The notes under the pieces are model-generated. The model made no database searches. It was not told the origin of the DNA and saw only the letters and a list, made by a program, of their open reading frames with translations. Positions 1-10,457 of a DNA stretch of 64,000 nt are shown here, in pieces (the first letter of the stretch is position 1; every line of letters begins with the position of its first letter). The stretch covers positions 1 through 64,000 of the forward strand of contig RCAB01000025.1 in the NCBI GenBank assembly GCA_003640385.1, in the 5' to 3' direction. Source of the DNA: Setaria digitata (lineage: Eukaryota; Nematoda; Chromadorea; Rhabditida; Setariidae). Made by a program: the position numbers and the translations under genes.

Positions 1-304
1 ATTATTATTATCATTATTATATCGTCATTATTATTATTATATCATTATTATTACTATTATGATTACTATTATCATCATGATACTATTATCATTATTACTA
101 TTTTATTATTGTTATTTTATTATTATTTTATTATTATTTTATTATTTTATTATTTTATTATTATTATTATTTTATTATTATTATTTTATTATTATTATTA
201 ATTATTGTTATTATCAATTATTATTATTATTAATTATCATTATTAATTATTATTATTATTGTTATTATTATTATTATTATCATTATTATTATNATTATTA
301 TTAT
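1..304. repeat. (ATT)n/(TTA)n microsatellite
   Basis: This is a run of ATT/TTA trinucleotides broken by ATC, ATG and GTT variants, about 300 bp long and reaching the left edge. It contains one ambiguous base (n) near 293. It lies just past the splice donor after the second sFRP exon (345-458, minus strand), so it is best read as intron sequence of that gene. The apparent Leu/Ile/Tyr-rich reading frame across it is a by-product of the repeat and is not a gene. Seen directly. Confidence 0.95.
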
Positions 305-344
305 TGTTATCAGATTAGCGGTGTAGAGACTACTGGATAAGGAC

Positions 345-725
345 CTGTGTATCCGGATGACAGTTAAGCCGATGCAATGGTATCCAAGGGGCTGCTTGCT
401 CGATCACTTCATCCACGGTCTCATGCTCCAGCAAGTTCGGCAGACGCATTGTCGAATACTGAAAACTGATGCTCAACTTATCGACAGTATGGTACGGTAG
501 TGCAGTGGGTCATGAAGATTTCTGTTTTACGGTAGAAAGGAGAACATGCACGAAGGAAGGTTGTGTGCTGCTTACTTGTATACCGTAACAGAGCGTCAAA
601 TTTCTGGGTATGTCCATGCATTTCGGTGAGGAGGGTCGGTCAGACGTGAGCATTGCCCATGACTCCGAAATATAAGCGTACGTCCCGAAAGGAAGGAAAA
701 GGAGAAGCAACTCGTTCAGTGCCAT
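345..725 (-). CDS. sfrp: Secreted Frizzled-related protein, first two coding exons (partial, runs off left edge)
   Basis: Minus-strand exon 1 (725-576) starts at an ATG and encodes a signal peptide (MALNELLLLFLPFGTYA) followed by the start of a cysteine-rich domain, CMDIPRNLTLCYGIQ. It ends at a GTAAGC donor. Exon 2 (458-345) has a TTTTCAG acceptor and continues in phase with MRLPNLLEHET, EQAAPWIPL and CHPDT. That series is the conserved Frizzled/Wnt-binding CRD, and the spacing and LPNLLEHET wording fit sFRPs best. sFRPs are secreted Wnt modulators. The rest of the CRD and any later domain lie left of the window, so a Frizzled receptor cannot be excluded. Domain identity is strong; the sFRP versus Frizzled choice is inference. 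Confidence 0.85.
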
Positions 726-1954
726 CAGTCCGGACAAGACTAGTCCATTGGTGCACCATTCTTCAATCACTGCCGTACCGCCCACTTCGGCAAACGTTTG
801 TCCAATCATAAGTTGTTGATGGTCTTGCAACAATATCCTTTTCAACTATTGTCAAATCCTTTCAGCGCAGATGCCTTAATCTTCTTTTGAAATCTCCCGG
901 TGGCAGGATACGTGGACCTAGAAAAATTATTTTCTCATTTAACTTCACTATCCGGTTTCTATCAGTGCATGGAAAAGTAAAAAAGATTTGTTGGCTCGTA
1001 AAGCACACTGGGAGATATTAAAAAAAAAACTGAAAAGAAAAGAAATTGACCGGTTTTCGTAACGTGCTGCAATTTCATCTTGATCTTTCAATGATTGAAG
1101 CCATCTTCATGTGCCAACAATTTTCAAGCTAATATTCATGTATTCATCATATTCATTTCTACATCATAACAACATACCACTCTTCCAGTACGTTTACATC
1201 CACATCACGAAAGCAGCATGCCGAAAAAAGTCATACTTTAACAAAGCATCTTGACAAAAATTTTATTTTGCTATCCATTTTATGCACGCATTTCATTGAT
1301 GTATTTATATCTTCCCTATCTTACCTAAACATAGCAAAAGCAGAACTCATACTACTCCCTATATCTCCAGTTTATAACTCAAAGTTAGTATTTCTGACCG
1401 TCAGCTTATGGACAAATCCTGCCGAAAGTATTCATGTAACTGAACTTTTATTATTGATTAAAATTCTCATCGTGACATTTGATGTTGTCTGTAAAAAATA
1501 GCAAAGCATAAAATAAGATTCATGTTTAATTCGTATTGTTTTCCAATTCAAAAGTATCTACTAAATTACTGCCAGAGTTTAGGTTCAAATGAATCTGCTT
1601 GAATGTATGATCATCTTGTACCATTACTGACTCTCTTACTTTCAATAATGCTTTTCCTCATTATTTTCCTTGCACCAATTTTAAGGTCGAAAAATCGTTT
1701 ACTGAATGCAAAACTACTTGCCATTTTCTTTTCTCTACTATTAATATTTAATAATTCTGATTTCCAAGAAATCTTGCTCTATCACGTTATTAGCAAATTA
1801 TCCTTCTAGCTTTCAAAAAGATTAATAAAGTATTATTAGCCATTAAGTAGGAAGTTTATCTCCTTAAACTAATTACTTCCAGTTTCAATCATTTTTGTCA
1901 CCGATATATACAACATCTCAGTAAGATAAGCTCATGTGAGGCAGCCCATAACTT

Positions 1955-2072
1955 AATGTGTGCTTGATGTTGGGATTAATAATTTCTCGACAAGTGTAAA
2001 AGTATTCCTGACATCCTGTTTTTTTAACAAGCAGTCATTTATTCTTATTTATTCACATTAATTATGAAGACT
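1955..2072. repeat. Direct repeat, copy 1
   Basis: About 117 bp, beginning near AATGTGTGCTTGATGTTGG and ending near AATTATGAAGACT, is repeated almost exactly at 2968-3084 in the same orientation. The only differences by eye are an extra G after TTGG and two or three substitutions. About 0.9 kb of non-coding DNA separates the copies. Confidence 0.9.
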
Positions 2073-2967
2073 GTTGTTTTCAAAGCAAAACTTTCCTTGA
2101 GTGTGAGTTGCTAAGATAACTGCCACATCATATGGTAGTTTTTTCTGTAGTTTTTTCAATAAGATGTATGAAATGATCTATAAAGAACCAAATATCTTTA
2201 GCTAGATCTTTCATTTATGACGTCGTCCGTTTCACTGCTTTTGTAACACTTTGTACCCATAACCATGATTGCTGCATCACGGTTTCACGAAGACCCCAAT
2301 CAGAGTTGCACAAATGTGTGTCCAGTTGCTTAGAGCCATTGGTGCACATTCTGCAATTGCTCCCTTCTGGTCTGGAGGAATTGTAACATACTGTAATTGG
2401 GTCTGGCGGTAAGATGGGTATGAATGGCTCTTTGGCAAGGATAAATATTCGTATTATTTCAGCTGTTAAGAGGTATTGTTCTTTTAACCTTAATTATTAT
2501 CGAGAATTTCCAACTCGTTTTCCATGAGGTCATCGAGAACGGTAAGTTTTACATATCTTAATACACAGCGAAACGGTCAATATTATATTATTTAGATTGC
2601 ATTTCTTGTTAAAGAATATACACTGATTGGAACTCAAGGAGTTTTGTCGCGTGCTTTTAATACTAACGTACGGATTCTCCACCGGGCATTTGTGAAAGAA
2701 GAGTTGCGCTGCTAGTAACACAAAGTGGTTTATGTGTTTGGCTCAGCAATGCTTTTTGTTCCGGACATAAGGATAGTGATAAGAATCTACTCATATTACT
2801 GAAGATTTCGTGTTTGTTTTTCTACAGTCATTGCAAGGTTAAAAATCGGTAATCCTGTGGCTGGAGGACTGTTACTGTTTTCGTGCAGCACCCACATAAT
2901 AGCACTGCATGCTTGAAACCTTATCTTAATTACTTTTCCGAAACAAGGTTTTCACCCGACGCATATC

Positions 2968-3084
2968 AATGTGTGCTTGATGTTGGATTAATAATTTCTC
3001 GACAATTGTAAAAGTATTCCTGACATCCTGTTTTTTTAACAAGCAGTCATTTATTCTTATTTATTCATATTAATTATGAAGACT
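2968..3084. repeat. Direct repeat, copy 2
   Basis: Second copy of the repeat at 1955-2072, same orientation and nearly identical. No coding sequence, target-site duplication or clear LTR-type ends could be established by eye. A non-autonomous element or a local segmental duplication are both possible. Confidence 0.9.
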
Positions 3085-3585
3085 AGTTGTTGAGTGTCCC
3101 TCTGTGTGCTAGGGATGATCGTCTGTCACTTATGGTATCTTCATATTATTGGGAACTGTTTAAAACTTTAGCTACATTCGAACAGTGTGAAGATTTTGTC
3201 CACCTCACGTTCTAAGCTCAAGCTGATATTGTCGAATATCGAAGTCAGTTTGCTGATGTTGTTCGTGATACATCTGCTGATAACTGGATGAGAAACAAAG
3301 GTTGCAGTTGTGACACTATAACGCAGCAACCTTATTTTACCATTTCTCTGTCATTTTGTCATAGGTGTTTGTGAGAGGCTTATAGTGGATTGAGGGGAAT
3401 TTTATGGTTTTGGAAACTCGCTAGATATACCTACGAAGAGCGCATGGGTTTTTTTAAACTTCTTGTACGTGATCTACAAACTATTCAACCCTTCTTTGTT
3501 TTTGATAATATTTGATGACGAATTATTGTTTCAGTGTTTGTTAGTAGCTGCAGTAGTGGTGAGAAAGGTGGAGCGTTTCCAAGCT

Positions 3586-4884
3586 ATGTTTTCACTAACA
3601 TACAACTTACGCTGTTTGTCTTTGGATAATGTGAAAAAATTAATCAGGTATCTTAATATCTTTCAAAAACAAGACAAGTGTGATTGAATTGGAGGATGAG
3701 TTGGTGGTTGTGAAGCGTTTTTCATTATGCGTGTTATAGATGTTGTACTGTCATAAAGGCCACAGGACCTTCCGGAAAGTTTGGACGTCTTCCTCCGGGA
3801 TTCGGCAGAGCAACGCCGTTCAGTTTATACATCAAGGAAAATTTCGCATCGAGGAAGAAGGAACAGCCTACAGAAGTTTTCAGTAATCTTACCAAAGAGT
3901 GGAGAAATTTGGATGAGGCTGAAAAGAGGGTTTGTCTCAATTGTTTTTCTTATCTCGTGCTACCTACGACATTACTCCTCACTATATAACTTCTTTTTAT
4001 CTTCTTCCATTTTTTCTTTTTCTTTTTTTTGTTTTGCTGGGTGGGAAGAGGGTTTTCCTTCTATATCTTCCTATTTAGGTATCTGCTCTACGTCTGTAAA
4101 AATACGGTTAAATTTATTTGTCATCCTTATACCTTTACGGCTATTTGTGGCATTACTTTCATTTTGTAGAGTGAATGTTGTTGACAGTTTTTCGGATATT
4201 TTTTATTTTTTGGTACAAATTATTACCGAACAGATTATGAATTACAGAAATATGTTGACAAAGCGATACAAATAAATGAAGAAAGAAGATCAATGTTCGA
4301 GTCAATGAGTGACGCTGAAAAAGAAGAGCTTCACAGACGGGCAAGGAACTTGAAAGAGGCTCGTTTAAAACGCAAAATACGTTTGGAGAAGAAGAAAGTG
4401 TGTTCAGGTTTTTCAATTTCCAGAAAAGATTTTTGCTGATAGAAAATTCTGGATATTTCGATTAAAATTCATAGTTTAAAAGTACATTTTGACAATTTAC
4501 AGTTTTTTTTCTTTTGTGAAGGAAAGCGATGTAGTCTAATTGTAGCAGCAGGAAGATAATGGCCAGAGACTATTGTCAGGTTGGATGCTTTTTGTTAAGG
4601 AAAAAGCTGTGAAAGGAACTACCAATCCTAGTAGAAAGCAGCAGGATGTAATTAGAGAATTGGCAGTTCTCTGGAAGTCGCTTCCTAAATCTGATAAAGA
4701 TGTAAGTTTTTGGAATATTTCACTGTTTTCGAGACATGCTATCTGGATATGCAGTGTTTTACAAAAAATAGTCATTTGCAAAGTTTTTTTTTTTTTTTTT
4801 TTCAGAAAAAAAAAACTGTCAATTTTGCAGGCATATACTGAAAGAGCTAAAATCCTTTCGAAAAGTGGAGGAATATATGATTGA
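3586..4884 (+). CDS. hmg-5: Mitochondrial transcription factor A (TFAM / HMG-5), two HMG boxes
   Basis: Five phase-consistent exons: 3586-3647, 3740-3929, 4248-4407, 4580-4701 and 4831-4884, encoding 195 aa. The N-terminus (MFSLTYNLRCLSLDNVKK) is a plausible mitochondrial presequence. HMG box 1 reads ATPFSLYIKENF, then LTKEWRNLDEAEK and KYVDKA across the exon 2/3 junction. A basic linker (RARNLKEARLKRKIRLEKKK) leads to box 2, GWMLFVKEKAV, then LAVLWKSLPKSDKD and AYTERA. Two tandem boxes, small size and the presequence identify TFAM, which packages mtDNA and activates its transcription. Length matches C. elegans HMG-5 (about 200 aa). The C-terminal tail is very short. Exon 1 is chosen because its phase and splice sites fit; it is the least certain part. 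Confidence 0.9.
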
Positions 4885-5971
4885 ATATGTGTAGAGTTTC
4901 ATCGCTTTCCTAGTACGTTGTTATGTTGACTAATATAAAGAGTACGTTTACCTTTTTTTCTCATTTTCCACATATTTTTTTTGTTTACAACGCAATAATA
5001 CAAGCTAATTATAGATTTATTACTTTTACACTTGTATTCATAGTCTTTTTATATTGAATTGGAAGATTCGGACCTACTGAATACATAATGTTGTCAAACG
5101 GTCATTGTTATACAAGGAAATTGTAAGGAAATTTCCCTGAATTTTGATGTTATTCCAGGTCTCTGTTAAGCTGGGAGAAACTTGATGAACGTAAATTTGT
5201 CTATGCGAGTGCAGGAATCACAGCGTTATTTGGAAATCTTGGAAATAACGGAAATGAGCATTTAGAGGAGAAGGAATATAGAGGAATTTGTTTTGTTAGC
5301 CTTATTCCGTATATCTTCTGTTTGGTTTTGCTGATTTCTCAGTTCAGTGTTAACTGTTATTTTAATTTTCATTTATGTGAGCATCATGCCACAGAAAAGG
5401 CGAAACTTTTTTATCTGATTTATTTCTGCTACTGTTCTAAAAAAGATAAATATGGTAGATTATGTTCAGCTTATAGTTTTGTCTTATATTCTGATGAATA
5501 AGGGGGAAGTGTGGATAAACCTGCCTGTTTATGTGAATGTTGTGCTCTGCATTTATTGGGTTTTTTTTTTTTAACTTGGAAGTATTTTGTGGTCAAATAA
5601 CAGGAATGTAAGAAATGGAACGGTGCCACGGATTACTGTTCCTGAACCGGATGAATTAAGGATATACAACAAGAGTTTCTTTAAATTGAATATCGACTTA
5701 AACTTTTAGACTGTAGGTACCACTGTTCCTACTACCAACAGTGTTGCATAAAGAGATTTGTTTGTTTGTTTGCAGATTTTATTGCAGTTTTATGTCGACT
5801 CTATAATGAACAGATTTGTATATTGTCCTCTTTGATTCTTTTAGTCCTTTTAATTTCATATTTATATGAATCTACCTTTTGCTGTAAAGCTTCTGGCCTA
5901 TTGGCTAAAGTTCTTACTAAAGTTCAATAGCAGCTTATGAGTTTTTTGTCCCAGGGAAGTCGATCTGTAAA
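4885..5971. other. Intergenic region, TFAM to FKBP
   Basis: About 1.1 kb of AT-rich DNA between two co-directional genes. No exon or structural RNA is recognisable. The gap is much longer than a typical nematode operon spacer. Confidence 0.6.
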
Positions 5972-6696
5972 ATGAGGTATGATATTATACTCATGTTGGT
6001 GGTTTTGGTCGTAGTTGCTTGTGATGACAAGGAATTGGTCCGTCTACAAATAGGTATCAAGAAACGTGTCGACAGCTGTGAGATGAGATCAAGAAGGGGA
6101 GACACTTTAAATGTGCACTACGTGGTAAGTCCTCTCACAGTAAGTTACGCGGAAAGGTTTCCAAATGTTTTTTTTTGCCTTTTAAGGTGTTCGTACTGCA
6201 CCCGTTCACTGATTCAGGGAACGTTAGAGGATGGTACCGAATTCGACAGTAGCCGGTCCAGAAATAAGCCGTTTACATTCACTCTTGGTATGGGCCAAGT
6301 TATTAAGGTGAGAAGTGTCGATGTTTTTGTCTTTTGTTTACTGTCTCCTATTGCCGCTGACCTTTGTGCTAGAAACTGAGAAATATCAGTATAACTTTAT
6401 TTCATCCACGGAGATGCTTTAAGGGTTGGGACCAAGGATTATTGAACATGTGCGAGGGAGAACAACGCCGTCTTGCGATACCGTCCGAACTTGCTTATGG
6501 TAGTTTCGGCTCTCCGCCAACAATTCCACGTATGTTTGTTCGACATGGGCACTTATATTTTAAATTTAGAAACCGTATCGCAGTCATCGCTTTCCAGCTA
6601 GCTGCTGTATCTTGCTAATTTCATTACATTTCAGCTGATGCTAATTTGAAATTTGATGTCGAGCTGCTCAAGATTGAACGAGAAGGAGATTTATAG
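5972..6696 (+). CDS. FKBP2: Secretory-pathway FKBP-type peptidyl-prolyl isomerase (FKBP2-like)
   Basis: Four exons (5972-6124, 6218-6307, 6424-6529, 6635-6696) give 136 aa. The N-terminus ([19 protein letters not shown]) is a signal peptide, so the protein enters the ER. A single FKBP domain follows: [44 protein letters not shown], then [17 protein letters not shown]. These include the usual active-site aromatic and Asp positions of FK506-binding rotamases. Length matches FKBP2/FKBP13 (about 140 aa). The C-terminus ends EGDL and not in a classical KDEL-type signal. An AATAAA polyadenylation hexamer lies at about 6887-6892. The gene converges on seld-1, leaving about 250 bp for two 3' ends. 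Confidence 0.93.
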
Positions 6697-6949
6697 AACG
6701 GTTTTTTGTGTATGTAATTGCTATCTTTCATACTATGTTATGTCGTGAAACTTCACCACCTCAGTCCCTACTGTCCTTCCCACCAGTGCTACTTTTGAAG
6801 TGACTTGATCATAAGAAGAAAGAGATGCTAACAAGTGGACATACATAAGAACCATTCAACATATGAATATATTTTAAAGTAGGAAATAAAGTTTACGTCC
6901 AAAAAAATTGTGTGTTGAACAAGTATAATATGCACGAAATGGAATGAAT

Positions 6950-9386
6950 TTAAAATGGATGAATTTTTGAAGGTACAGAAATAAGTTGCACGTTTTCAGC
7001 AATGATAGCACCACGTGATCCACTCACGACTTCGCCTATAAGCCATACTGGGAACCCATCCAGCTGTTCCAATTCGATGCGTAGTTGTTCTGCCTGTTAA
7101 TGTGCTTAGTTAAGCTTGAAAATATAAGAGAGTGCTTTATAGCAACTGCTCTTCAAAACCAAATCCTATTAAGGACTGGATACCTTTTCTTTTTCAATGG
7201 CCATCAAGAGGCCGCCTGATGTCTCTGCAGATGTTCCGCTGAACAGATTGAAACCATTCCCCATTGTTTCCGCAACATCAGCCATATAATCGATGATAGG
7301 CAAGGTATGGATTACAAATTGTACTTCTGCTTTTTGAGCTTTAGCCAAATTATCAGCATGTCCTACAAAGAGAATGATCTTCTCATCCTAACAAACCTTA
7401 GAACCCTGATCTCAGTTAGACAAATAATGAGGCTGAAAACTGTGGAAAAAGAAACCTAATATCCCAAAACCGGTCACATCCGTTGAAGCACGTGTTCCAT
7501 ATTTCAAGATCATGCGTGCAGCATTTCTGTTTAACCGGCACATTTGTTCAAGGACTTGTTGGTAAGCTCGCACAACTCTCTCCTCATCTAATTGCAGTTC
7601 CTTTATACGTGGACTTCCTCTCTTCAACCATTCGTATGAATTCACAGCTACCTGGCCACCAAGTGGCTGAAAATTTACAAAGAGTAGTGATATATACAAC
7701 TTTCTCCGACTATTCACTTCATTTTCATAAACTCGTTGAAATCTAAACGTCTGGACATGCGCCACAGAAAAATCCTACAGCCGTTCTAAATCTCCTTCAT
7801 ACCAAAAAAACGGGCCTTTAATTTGTATTCTAACGGCAATAAAGTATGTTTCACATTCTACCACAGGCTATAAAATACCTTTGCAACTGGCATTTAAGAG
7901 TATAATACTCACAGTGAATACATTCGGCATCTATTCCAAACTCAAGAATGTCGATTCTGTAATGATGTTGATGGGCATGTCACACATACAACACTGTCAC
8001 ATACTGGACAGAAACTTCTTAATATAACTGATGCAAACAATGCGTAGATATTTTTTATACGAACAAAGAATGCACCACCAAAATCACTGCAGAAGCAGCC
8101 ACTCCCAAACAACATACTCCATCAAATACACCACACTCCGTCATAAAATGTTTCGTAATATGAGAAAAAAGTTACAAGGTAGTAAACGTCAAATTTACTT
8201 TGGTAAGTAGAAGAACATCACCAGGGCGTGCTCCATCAACAACAGCCATTTCGTCAGCGCTGCATACACTTGTACCTACTCCACCTAGCAACAGCCAAGG
8301 ACAACGCACAGTCTGACCACCTCTAATAGCAGTACCAGCTTCTGCTGCAGTCTCCTGAAAACTTCACAAAACTTATACTGCAACTGAATTTCACATTTCC
8401 TTCGTCTCTCTGAAGGTTCCACAAGATGGACTAAAGTACCTTGAAACCGTCGAAGAAACTGGTGACAATAACGTCCCGCTCTTTATCACTGATATCCTTG
8501 GGGATGCCAAGCAAAACTAACATATTATCACAATCAATGACTCCCATTGCATACAAATCGCTTAGAACATTTGCACAAGTGATTCGGCCCTCAAATACAC
8601 GGCTACACTTGTATTTAACGGGAAAATACAAAAAATATAAAAAGCAGTTAGAAAAACTGAAAAACAAGTACCATCAGATAAGGGTCATCAACAAGAGGAT
8701 AGAAAAAATCAGTAGTTTGGATAAGGAACAAGCCTTGGTGTCGCAAAGGAACCACACAGCTATCCAATCCGATACCTGTAAACAGTTCGAAAAGTTTTTA
8801 AAAATAAACATTGCTTCACATGCAAATTAAATGATCCAGAATAAGCAAACATAAACTAATCTCTCTCATCGTCCCTGATGTTTGTTTTCAAGTCTTTCAA
8901 AAGATCCAATAAAACCTAAAAAAAAAAAACATTGCAGTTGACAGTTTGTAGAAAAGAAACAAATGTCACTAGCGATCAAGATTTAAAATCTTTTATTTAT
9001 ACTTTAATTCCACAGAACAATAGTTTCAACTAATTCACGAAGTGAATAGTTCAGTGGACATGGAAAAGTACATAATCTTGATTTGTGCACAAATTATAGC
9101 TTATCACGTCCTTTACTCCAATGGGGTAAATCATAACTAAACTTGAAAAAAATTAATAGTACATTAATATTTCTCTTAATATTGGATCGCTTCTTCCCAC
9201 GTAGCGTTTATGAAGGCCAATGCAGAACTGAACTCAAAATAGGGAATCAAGAAAACCTACCGATCTTGGAACTTTACATCCGCAACCTTTCGCCTGTGTC
9301 AGCTTTGTTAGAAGAAAATCACGAGGTAACTCATGGTCAACCGGATTGAAACCAGACAGAATACGACTTATTATATTCTGCCTCAT
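6950..9386 (-). CDS. seld-1: Selenophosphate synthetase (selenide, water dikinase), cysteine form
   Basis: Minus-strand exons: 9386-9261, 8915 to about 8861, 8775-8672, 8589-8440, 8354-8199, 7666-7456, 7362-7184 and 7093-6950, about 374 aa. It makes selenophosphate from selenide and ATP. Seen motifs are the active-site loop [24 protein letters not shown], the metal/ATP region [55 protein letters not shown] and [11 protein letters not shown]. The catalytic selenocysteine position is TGC (Cys), so no recoding is needed. The ATG lies one base after a CTTTAG acceptor, as for spliced-leader addition. Seven of eight exons join with exact phases. The small second exon ([18 protein letters not shown]) lacks a GT donor in the required phase. 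Confidence 0.93.
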
Positions 9387-10457
9387 CCTAAAGCAGAAAA
9401 TTAGTTCCACGACGGAAGAAAAAAGGAAACAATAGGTCAAATGTCAAAAAGTTCTGAAGCCAGAACTTTCTGAACCTGTGAAAACTGAAATAAAGCAGTT
9501 CTTGCGCGACACTTGAAACTTCGCACTTTTAAGGTCATTTCTAAAATGGAAACGTGAAGGCAGTTACAACATTTGAATTGACAGCTCAACATACTTGTAA
9601 CCATTCGAATTAACCAGTTTTCGAGTTTGAAATTTATAACGCGTGGTAATGAGAAAGTGTGAACAGGGCTATCGTCGACAGAATGTATTATGAAGATCTG
9701 CATACTTCTCTTCTTGACAGAAAACAATTAAGAATCAAATTTATTCAATGGGAAGCATGGCACATAGCATGCAAAATGCTATTTTAAATGTTTATGAGCG
9801 TATAGTGCATCACTGTACCGTTTACACACACAAAAATTGAAAGTTTTGACAAAAACAATTTCAAAGCTGCAGCAAACATAATACACTTGCAATGATCTAG
9901 ACCTATCATAATTTGACGCTAACTAGGAACTCTCTAATTAAAGTTTTTACAAATGCATTTTCCTTAAAAGGCTCTTCAGTAAATGCTGTAATCGACATTG
10001 AAAATTAACTTAATATCCCCTGAGTCATATGAAATTTCAAACTATATGGCATTCACCAAAGTAACCGATTCGATAAGTTAAATAACTCCATTATCCTCAT
10101 TTAAAGAAAGTTAAGTAGAATTTTCGGCAAACATTGCAATCCCCTCCAAGTTTTTCTTCGCCCCCCTCCCCCTCCAAAAAAAAAAAGGCTACAATCACAT
10201 GGAGCCATTATAATATTTGTTTTCAATTAAGTTCCAAAAATAGATGAAATAGAAAAACTCACAGGAAAAGGAGTGTTTTCAGGAGAAGGCTTACTCCACT
10301 GCTGTAGTACATTGCTTTAGGAAATATGAATTCTATCAAAAATAAGAACCTAAACCATAAGTTACTTCAGTTAAGTGTTTGCAGAATTATTTCCAATATC
10401 TCTTACAGTGATGGCAATCCAAAAATAAGAGACCATAATGAAACGCAAGTAAGTACG
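9387..10457. other. Intergenic region upstream of seld-1 and downstream of mdf-2
   Basis: About 1.07 kb separates two minus-strand genes. The short minus-strand frame at 9437-9727 has no recognisable motif or splice context. A C-rich then A-rich tract lies at about 10161-10187. No other feature is seen. Confidence 0.55.

Larger units (their letters stand above)
726..3585. other. Intergenic region between divergent sFRP and TFAM genes
   Basis: AT-rich DNA of about 2.9 kb with no exon that I can support on either strand. It holds upstream sequence for the sFRP gene (minus) and hmg-5 (plus), plus the two copies of a 117-bp direct repeat described separately. Short open frames such as 1268-1501 and 1603-1809 have low-complexity, AT-driven composition and no recognisable motif. 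Confidence 0.6.

Noticed and set aside
59..340. Open frame rich in Leu, Ile and Tyr at the left edge
   Set aside because: It is translated (ATT)n microsatellite containing an ambiguous base, and it lies in an intron of the minus-strand gene.
3586..6696. TFAM-FKBP as an operon
   Set aside because: The 1.1-kb spacing is too long for a standard nematode operon, and no outron or spliced-leader-2-type context is evident.
8441..8830. 129-codon Lys-rich plus-strand frame
   Set aside because: It is the antisense of two well-supported seld-1 exons and the intron between them.
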